Shown: one piece after another, positions 15,371-22,712 of the stretch | Position numbering within the stretch: position 1 is the first letter of the stretch | How the letters are laid out: each line of letters opens with the position of its first letter | From: Aeropyrum camini SY1 = JCM 12091 | GTDB taxonomy: Archaea > Thermoproteota > Thermoprotei_A > Sulfolobales > Acidilobaceae | Reading direction: 5' to 3' | DNA length: 64,000 nucleotides | Assembly: GCF_000591035.1 (NCBI RefSeq) | Contig: NC_022521.1 | Span: 124,001-188,000, forward strand | The notes under the pieces: model-generated | Seen by the model: the letters and a program-made list of their open reading frames with translations, nothing else | Told to the model about the DNA's origin: nothing | Databases searched by the model: none | Translations under genes and position numbers: made by a program

Positions 15371-16551
15371 GCGGGCTTCTTTAGCATAATAGCGTTGACC
15401 AGGGACCCCTTGCCGTAGACCCCAGGTTGAAGTATGGCGTAGGCGTCTGCTTTCGCCAGCTCCCTGCAGAGCGCTACACCCCACTCTAGGGGCTCCACAC
15501 CGCCATCCACCATTCTAAATAGTACTGCCGAGGGCATCCTCCTCTCAAGCCTCAAGTCTTCCGCTAAAGGTATTGTCAGGCTTCTCAGGAGAGGTTTTCC
15601 GGTAACCGCCTTGAGAGCCCTAAATAGAGTCTCATGCAGTGATACAGCCGCGCTCACACAGCCGCCGGGCAGCATGGCAACTAGCTTTTCTCTAACTACA
15701 GCCAGCCCCCCGCGCTTAACAACGCTAGCCCCAAAGCCTGGAACCACTAGCCTGCCAATCCCTGCGATAACAGCCTTCAGAGAATCCCTCCTCCCAACGC
15801 TGCTCCCCCCCACTGTAACTAGTATATCGGCCATGTCGAGAGCCCGATTAACAGCCTCCTCCAGCTCCTCTCGAGAGTCTGAAACAGGGGGCAATAGCCT
15901 CGCCTCGGACCACCCTCTAAGCAGTCCCTCCACCATGGGGCCTATGTAGTCTATTCTTCCACCGTTTACAAGAGACTCCGGGTGGGCCAGCTCTGATCCT
16001 ACCGGCATTACAACGCTTTTTATTCTATAAACACTGACCCTCCTTATACCCGCCTGGAGCATAAGGGCAGCCGTATAGGGTGTTATCACATCGCCACGTG
16101 ATCCCAGCCTATAGCCTTTGGCAACGAACTCGCCGGGCAGGAAAACGTTCTCCCACTTTGACACGGGTGCTGAGACATATGTGAAACCATCCTCAGCACG
16201 GGCCGCTTCACGCCTGACTACAGCATCGGCGCCGGGTGGAAGAGGGTCTCCAGTGTCAACAGGTACAGCATCCCCCGGGTGTAGGGGTCCCCGCGTCTTG
16301 AGGCGCAGCTTCGCGCCAGCCCTAGTGTCGGAGGAACGCACCGCGTAACCGTCCATAGCAGCAAGGGGCTCTTTAGGAGTATCAGCGGGGCTCTCGACGT
16401 CCTCGGCTAAAATCCTACCTACAGCAAGGCTGGTAAATATGGTCTCCGTGTCCAGGGGCAGGTTTATCCTGAGAGAGTCTATCCTCCTCCGCGCTTCATC
16501 TACATTAAGCAGTGCGTAGGGATTCACAGCCTCCTCCCCCCTGCTAGACAC
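15367..16551 (-). CDS. moeA: molybdopterin molybdenumtransferase MoeA
   Basis: A 394-residue MoeA, which inserts molybdate or tungstate into adenylated molybdopterin. Visible parts are RILAEDVESPADTPKEPLAA followed by MDGYAVRSSD (domain 3 signature), GDAVPVDTGDPLPPGADAVV, LVTVGGSSVGRRDSLKAVI (the MogA-like domain), and PGGCVSAAVSLHETL. It is the last gene of a mobA-mobB-moeA unit and its start overlaps mobB by 28 bp. Crenarchaeal aldehyde or formate oxidoreductases using Mo or W would be the consumers. Confidence 0.88.
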   Translation of the reverse strand: MSSRGEEAVNPYALLNVDEARRRIDSLRINLPLDTETIFTSLAVGRILAEDVESPADTPKEPLAAMDGYAVRSSDTRAGAKLRLKTRGPLHPGDAVPVDTGDPLPPGADAVVRREAARAEDGFTYVSAPVSKWENVFLPGEFVAKGYRLGSRGDVITPYTAALMLQAGIRRVSVYRIKSVVMPVGSELAHPESLVNGGRIDYIGPMVEGLLRGWSEARLLPPVSDSREELEEAVNRALDMADILVTVGGSSVGRRDSLKAVIAGIGRLVVPGFGASVVKRGGLAVVREKLVAMLPGGCVSAAVSLHETLFRALKAVTGKPLLRSLTIPLAEDLRLERRMPSAVLFRMVDGGVEPLEWGVALCRELAKADAYAILQPGVYGKGSLVNAIMLKKPA

Positions 16552-16946
16552 TTTTCAACAAACTCGATAATAGATGCCTCAGCATCTGATAGTCCAGTTG
16601 TCGACAAGTCGACTCTAAGGCCTCCAAGGGATAGGTGCTTGAAACCCTCAACAACAATGACATCCACTCTTGGAGAGAGCTCTCCCAGAACATCACTAAA
16701 AGTTAACCCCCCGGTGAACACTGCAACCTTCTCCCCATCCCCCTTAACCACCACCGAATATCTTGCCCCCGCCTCCTCAAGAAACTTCCAGGAATCTTTA
16801 TTCGGCGTGTCTATATCGTGGTGGGTATGCTTAACAACGCCAACCCTAACACCAGTATCACTCAGCCTCCTCACAACCCTCACTATAAGAGTAGTCTTCC
16901 CCGAGCTGGTAGGCCCCACAACCTGTACTATACAAGGCACCCCCAC
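16524..16946 (-). CDS. mobB: molybdopterin-guanine dinucleotide biosynthesis adaptor MobB
   Basis: A 140-residue P-loop GTPase-like protein. The Walker A motif is VVGPTSSGKTTLI (~10-22) and KHTHHDIDTPNKDSWKFLEAG-type residues follow at ~40-60, with the conserved D, S and W of MobB. VIVVEGFKH (~97-105) is the third conserved block. MobB assists MobA in making the guanine dinucleotide form of molybdenum cofactor. It lies 17 bases after mobA and overlaps moeA, consistent with one operon. Confidence 0.88.
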   Translation of the reverse strand: MGVPCIVQVVGPTSSGKTTLIVRVVRRLSDTGVRVGVVKHTHHDIDTPNKDSWKFLEEAGARYSVVVKGDGEKVAVFTGGLTFSDVLGELSPRVDVIVVEGFKHLSLGGLRVDLSTTGLSDAEASIIEFVEKCLAGGRRL

Positions 16947-16963
16947 GTATCGCCAACCCCCGC

Positions 16964-17812
16964 CTAACAGCCGGAGCAGCCTAGTGTTGATACTGATTGG
17001 AGAAGGCTAGTCATTAATCCCAGTCTAGAGGCATCTTTCAGCGCGTGGCTAGCTAGCCTCTGGAGTCCAAGGTTTCGGTATAGCTTATACTCTGCCTCGA
17101 TAGCCAGAGCAGTGTAATAGTCCCCAGTCGAGGCGGATATACTGAACAGTGTGGAGTGGCCCTCGAGGATAATGTAGCCTTCGGCCGGCACGGGCACTCT
17201 CGAGGGTCTTAACAGGTCTTGGGGTGTGTTTACAGTTGCAAGCGCTAGTGGGTTCCGCGTTTTTGATGAGCCTAGAAGAACGACGGGGTCCAGGGTTCTC
17301 AGAATGGCTGTGGCCCGCTTCTCTCCCCTCCAATGGCAGGCGGTGTAGGCGGCGTGGAGCAGCTTATTCCTTGGTGCAACAAGGAAGAGGGGATGCACAA
17401 CACCGTCTCCCGAGAAGTATGAGGCGCCGGAGTCCACGGCTTTAGAAGCATTGTAGAGCGGCTCCAGATCTTTCCACGAGGCCCACGGAGCATCTACAGG
17501 CATAAAAACTAGAGTGCTATAGTGGTTTAAAACTGCGGCTGATGTGAGAAATGCTCTAAGAGGTCCTCCACAGGGGGCCTGCTCTACAAGATCAACTATA
17601 ACCCTACTGGGCCCCACAAGCCTGGAAACCGGCCGCTCGAGCCGAGGAGATACAGAGACATACACGTCCGCAGGCCCGCTGGAAAGGGCTTCGACAGCCC
17701 TTTCAACAAGGCTCACACCGTCAAGCATAGCGAGGGCTTTCGGCCTTCCGAATCTCCTGCCCACGCCGCCGGCTAAGACCACGGCGGCAACATCGCCGGG
17801 GATAATGTTCAC
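16964..17812 (-). CDS. mobA: molybdenum cofactor guanylyltransferase MobA with C-terminal extension
   Basis: The first ~190 residues are a MobA-type nucleotidyltransferase: VVLAGGVGRRFGRPKALAM is the GTP-binding signature, and FMPVDAPWAS holds the conserved Asp that coordinates Mg. It joins GMP to molybdopterin. The protein continues for ~85 residues beyond the usual MobA length, with a soluble alpha/beta-looking tail ending in TLGCSGC. GGAGG seven bases before the GTG at 17812 favours this start over the upstream TTG at 17818. The tail is not recognised; it could be a small effector or metal-binding module. Confidence 0.8.
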   Translation of the reverse strand: MNIIPGDVAAVVLAGGVGRRFGRPKALAMLDGVSLVERAVEALSSGPADVYVSVSPRLERPVSRLVGPSRVIVDLVEQAPCGGPLRAFLTSAAVLNHYSTLVFMPVDAPWASWKDLEPLYNASKAVDSGASYFSGDGVVHPLFLVAPRNKLLHAAYTACHWRGEKRATAILRTLDPVVLLGSSKTRNPLALATVNTPQDLLRPSRVPVPAEGYIILEGHSTLFSISASTGDYYTALAIEAEYKLYRNLGLQRLASHALKDASRLGLMTSLLQSVSTLGCSGC

Positions 17813-17901
17813 CCCCAAGCCTCCGGAGTTCCCTACGGGTAATATCGGGTTTAAGCTATATAGGCTTCACGAGGCCCAGCTAACCCGGGGGGTGTTTGGA
17901 A

Positions 17902-18105
17902 GTGCCCGTGGAGTTGAAGAGCATCGACGAGTTCATGAAAGTCGTGGAGAGAGCTGTTGAGTGTCGTGTGAAGAAGGGGAAGGATGCGGTGAAGTTTAAA
18001 GCAAGGACTAAGAGATACCTGTACACCCTGAAAGTTTCTCCGGAGAAGGAGAGCGAGGTTCTGGAACAGGTTAAGGCTAAATGCAGGAACCTCGTAGAAC
18101 TCTAA
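17902..18105 (+). CDS. rpl38e: ribosomal protein L38e (eL38)
   Basis: A 67-residue basic protein matching eL38: an N-terminal PVELKSIDEFMKVVERAVEC helix, then the basic KARTKRYLYTLKVS strand pair. GGGTG seven bases before the GTG at 17902 gives the family-like N-terminus MPVELKS; the frame itself opens six bases earlier. eL38 is found in eukaryotes and some crenarchaea but not in most euryarchaea, which supports the crenarchaeal assignment. It stands alone between mobA (divergent) and the beta-CASP nuclease (convergent). Confidence 0.85.
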   Translation: MPVELKSIDEFMKVVERAVECRVKKGKDAVKFKARTKRYLYTLKVSPEKESEVLEQVKAKCRNLVEL

Positions 18106-18123
18106 GCCCCCCGAAGCCGTGTC

Positions 18124-19386
18124 CTAAACTTCTATCACATCCAGGTTGCCCGGGGTCTCAACCTCGCTAATACCCAGCTCCCCCTGGATCCTAGCCTTCA
18201 ACGCCTCCTGAGCCTGGGGGTCTCCGTGGACCAGCACCACCTTCTCCACCCCCCTTATACCCTTTAGCAGCTGTATAATGCCGCTCTGGTCTATGTGGCT
18301 CGAGAAGTCGAACCACTCGACCCTAGCCAGCACGGGTATCCTCTCCTCCCCGAAAACGCCCTCCTCGAGTATCATCCTTCCCGGGGTGCCGGGCGCCTGG
18401 TAGCTCACCATAAATATTCCGTTTTTCCTGTTGGCAGCCATCTTCCTTGCATAGTACAAGCTTGGACCTCCTTTGAGCATTCCAGCACTAGCTATTATGA
18501 CGCCGGGCTTCTTGAAAGCACGCCTCCTATCCTGCCATCCAGACACTATTCGAAACTCACTCATAACCTTCATTAGAAGCCCCGGGTTTAGTATGAACCT
18601 CGGGTTTGCAGCGTAGATCTCAGCCACCTGCCGTATCATGCCGTCCAGCCAGACTGGATATTCGAAATCCCTCTCAGCAAGAATCATAGCAATCTCCTGG
18701 CCCCTGGAGACGCTGAAAGCAGGTACTAGTACAGTGCCGCCCTGGGAGACAACCTCCAGAACAGCATTGTAGAACCTCTCCTCGGAGAGCTTCCTAGGCG
18801 GGTGATCACTGTCGCCATATGTCGACTCTACTATAACGACGTCGGCCTTCACCCCGTCGAGCCTAGCTGGCCCCACGAGCTTTGTCTCAACGACGTTGAC
18901 GTCGCTTGTGTACAGTATCCTCCTGCCGTCAACCTCCACAACGACAGCAGCACTCCCCGGTATGTGGCCCGAGTAGAACGCCTTGAATGCGAACTGCCCA
19001 GCCTCGTACTCACCATCGTATTCGATGTATTCTGCAGTTCCCAGCATGTCCTCAACGCTCCTCTCATCGTAAGGAAGGTACGCCCCGTTGAGCTTTATCA
19101 TATCATAAAGTAGAAGACGGGATACGTGGAGTGTCACCCTTGTACCGTAAACCCTGGGTCCCTGCGACACGTAGAGGTAGGGAGCCGCGCCTATATGGTC
19201 AAGATGGCTATGTGTCAACACGAGGCCATCCAGGTCCCTCGGCCTCACATCACCCGGGAACACCGGCCTGTCATTCTCGTCAAAGTTCACACCATAGTCG
19301 AGGAGAAGGCCTCTACCGCCGCTTTCAATCAGTATAGCCGCCCTGCCAACCTCCCTACCGCTACCTAAAACCCTGATCCTAACCAT
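18124..19386 (-). CDS. beta-CASP metallo-beta-lactamase ribonuclease (aCPSF2-like)
   Basis: A ~420-residue MBL/beta-CASP nuclease. The catalytic motif THSHLDHIGA (motif 2), AFYSGHIPGSAAV (motif 3 His), LYTSDVN (motif 4 Asp), STYGDSDHP and the beta-CASP motifs PAFSVSRGQE, IASAGML and VLVHGD are all present. There is no N-terminal KH domain, which fits aCPSF2 rather than aCPSF1. Such enzymes act as endo- and 5'-3' exoribonucleases in archaeal RNA processing. GGTGGAG eight bases before the ATG at 19386 makes this the preferred start; the frame opens at 19464. Confidence 0.85.
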   Translation of the reverse strand: MVRIRVLGSGREVGRAAILIESGGRGLLLDYGVNFDENDRPVFPGDVRPRDLDGLVLTHSHLDHIGAAPYLYVSQGPRVYGTRVTLHVSRLLLYDMIKLNGAYLPYDERSVEDMLGTAEYIEYDGEYEAGQFAFKAFYSGHIPGSAAVVVEVDGRRILYTSDVNVVETKLVGPARLDGVKADVVIVESTYGDSDHPPRKLSEERFYNAVLEVVSQGGTVLVPAFSVSRGQEIAMILAERDFEYPVWLDGMIRQVAEIYAANPRFILNPGLLMKVMSEFRIVSGWQDRRRAFKKPGVIIASAGMLKGGPSLYYARKMAANRKNGIFMVSYQAPGTPGRMILEEGVFGEERIPVLARVEWFDFSSHIDQSGIIQLLKGIRGVEKVVLVHGDPQAQEALKARIQGELGISEVETPGNLDVIEV

Positions 19387-19570
19387 CTCGACATCTCCAC
19401 CATCAACACATCGTCGACTCCACACTCCTCGGCACAGCACCGTGCCAGGCTGCATTCTAAACATTTTGTCTCGTAACGCTTAAATAGCGATTCCCCGCTG
19501 TTAGTGTGGTTTTTAAGGCCCTATTGATATAGGCTTGGATGCCGTATTAAAGGTTGTGTGGTGCCTTGGA

Positions 19571-19897
19571 ATGCCTATTGACTTGGAAAAGCTTAGGGAT
19601 GCTGTTGAAGTTGTAGGCGACAAGGTCAGGATCAAGGTCTACGTTAAACCGGAGAGTAGGGATAGAAAGCTGCGTCTAGAGGAGGGGGAGCTTGTGTTCT
19701 ACACCGACGAGCCTCCTCTGGAAGGCAGGGCCAACGCAAGCCTGGTAAACTTCCTCGCCAGGGGTCTTAAAGTGAGTGTTAAGAACGTCGAGATAGTACA
19801 CGGAACAAGGAGTAGGAGCAAGGTTGTTGAGATAAGAGATGTTGCAGACGCGGACTCGATCCTAGAGAGGCTCGCTGCAATAGTTGAGGAGGGCTAG
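19571..19897 (+). CDS. YggU/DUF167 family protein
   Basis: A ~108-residue protein with the DUF167 pattern: IKVYVKPESRDRKLRL, then VFYTDEPPLEGRANASLVNF with the conserved PP-EG-AN motif (~55-70), then VEIVHGTRSRSKVVEI. The family is widespread in bacteria, archaea and eukaryotes but has no settled function. GGTG seven bases before the ATG at 19571 supports this start; the frame opens at 19535 near a TTTTTAAG box. Confidence 0.75.
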   Translation: MPIDLEKLRDAVEVVGDKVRIKVYVKPESRDRKLRLEEGELVFYTDEPPLEGRANASLVNFLARGLKVSVKNVEIVHGTRSRSKVVEIRDVADADSILERLAAIVEEG

Positions 19898-19937
19898 ATT
19901 AGCGGGTCCTGGACTTTAGTGGGGTGAAGCTAGTCCT

Positions 19938-20747
19938 TTGGCGCCCGCCGCTATAGACTTTTCCCTCGCCGAGCTTGCCACAGGCGTTTTAATGGGTGCA
20001 GCGGCCGCCGCCCTAGCCTCTTTGAGCGGTGTGGGCGGTGGAGTGTTCTTCGTCCCCATATTCCTATTTATCGTTGGCCTCCCCCCGAACGTGGCTGTGG
20101 GGAGTAGCAAGCTAGTAGTTGCCATAGTCTCTATTGTCAGCGGGCTGACATACCTCAAGCAGAGAACAACAAGGTTGTCGAGGGCTGCCCCGCTGATGCT
20201 GTCTATGATACCCGGAGCTGCTCTGGGTGCTTACCTCGTAGCATACATCAACCCTAGACTACTAGAAGTCGTGCTGGGTCTTTTCATAACGTACTATAGT
20301 CTAAGGCTTCTTGCGGCGACCGCCAGGAAGGCGTTGGCCAGGGGCGAACAGGATACTACGGGTGGGAGTGATGATGGTATGGAGGGTGCTAGGCCGGGTA
20401 GCAGGTATCTAATGCTGGCTACTGGCGTGGTAGCAGGGCTCTTCGCCGGCCTCACGGGAACGGGGGGCGGCGCAATCCTAGTTCCCATGCTAACCCTCCT
20501 AAGAATAGCCAGGCTTAAGGAGGCAGTAGCTATAAGCATGCTCAGCATAAGTCTAGGGGCCGTTGTCTCCGCAGCTATACACGTGTGGACCGGGGTTGTT
20601 GACTTCGGTGCAGCAGCACCATTCGCACTGGGAGCCCTAATCGGGAGTGTCTTAGGACCCATGATAGCCGGTAAGCTTAGCACAGACGCGCTGCGCCCTA
20701 TTGTGGCACTCGTGCTTCTTCTAGTAGCTCTCCGGCTACTTTTCTAG
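19938..20747 (+). CDS. TauE/SafE family membrane permease
   Basis: A 269-residue protein with about eight membrane helices arranged as two similar halves. The first carries LSGVGGGVFFVPIFLF with PPNVAVGSSKL, the second GLTGTGGGAILVPMLTLL, the paired glycine motifs of the TauE/SafE (DUF81) family. Members export or import sulfur-containing anions such as sulfite or sulfoacetate; the substrate here is unknown. The TTG start follows GGGGTGA by ten bases. Its last 50 bp overlap the convergent MFS transporter gene. Confidence 0.8.
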   Translation: MAPAAIDFSLAELATGVLMGAAAAALASLSGVGGGVFFVPIFLFIVGLPPNVAVGSSKLVVAIVSIVSGLTYLKQRTTRLSRAAPLMLSMIPGAALGAYLVAYINPRLLEVVLGLFITYYSLRLLAATARKALARGEQDTTGGSDDGMEGARPGSRYLMLATGVVAGLFAGLTGTGGGAILVPMLTLLRIARLKEAVAISMLSISLGAVVSAAIHVWTGVVDFGAAAPFALGALIGSVLGPMIAGKLSTDALRPIVALVLLLVALRLLF

Positions 20748-21951
20748 CACCCCACATCCTCCCACCCTCAAGGAACCGCCTCCTCATGTAGAGTTGTGCG
20801 AGGGCTAGCGTATAGATGATGGCGGTGAGCCTCAGGGGGAGCTCCAGGTTCACGTCTAGAAGGGCGCCTCCTAACGCCCTACCCGCCGTCGCTGGAAGCG
20901 TGAAGCTCAGGCTGAGGATCGAGCTCGCCGAGCCCCTCCTCTCCCGCGGCACAACTCTCATAGTAAGCGCCTCTAGCAGCGGGTTGGCCGCATTCATAAG
21001 CACGGTCCTTACAATATACAATGCCGCCGCGACGGCGTAGCTGTCCACAAACGTCATAGACACGAGCAGCGGGACGCTGAGGCTCGTGAGGCCTATGTAG
21101 ACTTTAAGCGTGCTCCCCAGCCTCTCAGCAAGCCTAGAAGCCCACACCGCCACGACAGCCATAGAAACCTGCTCGAGGGCGTTGACAATGCCTATCTCGG
21201 CGCTTGTAACGCCGTACTTTGCAGCGAAGTAGTAGGAGATGTTGTGTATAGACATGGATGCACCGAGCCCTATTATCATGTTGAAGATTATCAGAAGCCT
21301 GAACCTCCCATCAGAGAGGGCATCCTTGAACCCCTTCATGAGATCCCCGACGCCTACGCCAGCCCGGCCCCTGGACAAAGCCTCCCTAACTGCAAGCGCT
21401 ATACCCGCCTGGAGCAGGCTCAGGGGTGCTACCAAGAGGATAGTGGCCCTGTACGCCTGGAGCAGTGTTAAGCCCGTGTTCGAGGCGAGGATGGGCGGGA
21501 GGACGCCCATCAGACTCCCTAGCGCTCCGCCCACCATGTTGCTCGCCATGAAGAATGTGAAGCTCCTATGGAGTAGCTCGTCCCTGCCCGAGCGTGCTAC
21601 TAGGGCTGTGCTAGCGCTCCAGGATATTCCCATGGAAACCCCGCTGAGGGTGAAGCCCGCCGCCATAACCATCGTGTCGGGCACTGCTAGGAGCGTGAAT
21701 GACGCTGCCTTAACCACGTATCCTGCTGCAACCACACGCCTAGCCCCCAGGAAATCGCTCAAAGGGCCGGATAGGAGTGTGAATACTATGCTCGTTATAG
21801 TGGCCAGGGAAGTTAGCAGCCCCCACTCGGTGCCGGAGAAGCCGGCGGAGTACATGTAGGGGGCTAGGACTGTGACTATGACCCCGAATGAGAGTCCGTT
21901 GAGCGCTGCTAGCAGTAGCAGAGGCGTCTGCACTCCCCCTATGCTCCTCAA
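20698..21951 (-). CDS. major facilitator superfamily transporter
   Basis: A 417-residue protein with twelve predicted membrane helices. The MFS signature between helices 2 and 3 is LSGPLSDFLGARRVV (~60-74), and the matching position in the second half is VWASRLAERLGSTLKV. Acidic and polar residues within helices are few, and no substrate can be assigned. The C-terminus overlaps the convergent TauE-like gene by 50 bp. Confidence 0.8.
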   Translation of the reverse strand: MRSIGGVQTPLLLLAALNGLSFGVIVTVLAPYMYSAGFSGTEWGLLTSLATITSIVFTLLSGPLSDFLGARRVVAAGYVVKAASFTLLAVPDTMVMAAGFTLSGVSMGISWSASTALVARSGRDELLHRSFTFFMASNMVGGALGSLMGVLPPILASNTGLTLLQAYRATILLVAPLSLLQAGIALAVREALSRGRAGVGVGDLMKGFKDALSDGRFRLLIIFNMIIGLGASMSIHNISYYFAAKYGVTSAEIGIVNALEQVSMAVVAVWASRLAERLGSTLKVYIGLTSLSVPLLVSMTFVDSYAVAAALYIVRTVLMNAANPLLEALTMRVVPRERRGSASSILSLSFTLPATAGRALGGALLDVNLELPLRLTAIIYTLALAQLYMRRRFLEGGRMWGARKVAGELLEEARVPQ

Positions 21952-22068
21952 CCCCCCTAGCCACCTCTAGGGCTGCAATTCTTTGTTATTCTACACCAGA
22001 GGTATATATCGATATGCTATATAAGCGGGTTTATGGTGGGAGAAAGGGTTTAACTCTCGGTGCTATAG

Positions 22069-22121
22069 AGTGGTAGAGCGGGGATACCACTTTATCAGGT
22101 ATAACCCTAATAGGGTGGTAT
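22069..22121. promoter_or_regulatory. triple GTGGTA/TACCAC motif at the gins23-mcm-hel308 promoter
   Basis: AGTGGTA (22069-22075) and TACCACT (22085-22091) form one inverted repeat. ATACCAC (22084-22090) and GTGGTAT (22115-22121) form a second. Between them lies GGTATAAC, a TATA-like box, immediately followed by the small palindrome ACCCTAATAGGGT (22104-22116). The arrangement around the core promoter, 20-70 bases before the gins23 start, looks like a binding site for a dimeric regulator. Confidence 0.5.
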
Positions 22122-22138
22122 ATGGGGATTAGTGGGTT

Positions 22139-22705
22139 ATGGCAAGGTATCTAGACCTCTCGCTCGACATTGTGAAAGACTATTACGAGGCCGCGCCTGT
22201 GAAAGTGGTCTTCATAAAAGACCACCCACGCCTCCCAACGCCGGGCGGTATTATAAACGCCAGGCGGGGAGACGAGGTTGAGCTGCCCCGGTGGCAGGCT
22301 AGGATGCTCAGGGAGAAGGGGTATGTCGAGTACAAGGAGAAGCTGGTGGATATAGACTATGTTAACCTGGTCCACTACCACGAGGTAAAGAAGAGCGCGG
22401 CCAACAGTCTCATGGGCGTCCCCAGCGACTTCTACTTTAGGGTGAAAGAGCTGGTCGAGGACCTAGACAGGAGGATAAGGGAGAACCCGGGCTACATGCT
22501 CTTCCAGGACAGGGAGAACGTGGAGAGGGCCGTCATGCAGATATCGGAGAGGAGGCTAGTGAAGATGATGAGGCTGGTCCTAAGCGGCGGCGGTGAGGAG
22601 GTCAGGGACAGGCTGACTATAGAGGAGAACCTCGTCTACAGCATGGCGGAGGAGGTTGTTGAGGGATGGAAGGAGTATGTTAAAAGCCTCGTAGGCAGGA
22701 GGTGA
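22139..22705 (+). CDS. gins23: GINS complex subunit Gins23
   Basis: A 188-residue archaeal GINS subunit. The small beta-rich B domain comes first (VKVVFIKDHPRLPTPGG...RRGDEVELPRWQARMLREKG, ~20-62) and the helical A domain follows, the BA order that defines Gins23 rather than Gins51. GINS links the MCM helicase and GAN/Cdc45 in the replicative CMG complex. The gene directly precedes mcm with a seven-base gap, an arrangement known from Sulfolobus. The ATG at 22139 has no clear ribosome-binding site, and a TATA box ~35 bases upstream suggests a near-leaderless transcript. Confidence 0.8.
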   Translation: MARYLDLSLDIVKDYYEAAPVKVVFIKDHPRLPTPGGIINARRGDEVELPRWQARMLREKGYVEYKEKLVDIDYVNLVHYHEVKKSAANSLMGVPSDFYFRVKELVEDLDRRIRENPGYMLFQDRENVERAVMQISERRLVKMMRLVLSGGGEEVRDRLTIEENLVYSMAEEVVEGWKEYVKSLVGRR

Positions 22706-22712
22706 GGGTTGA

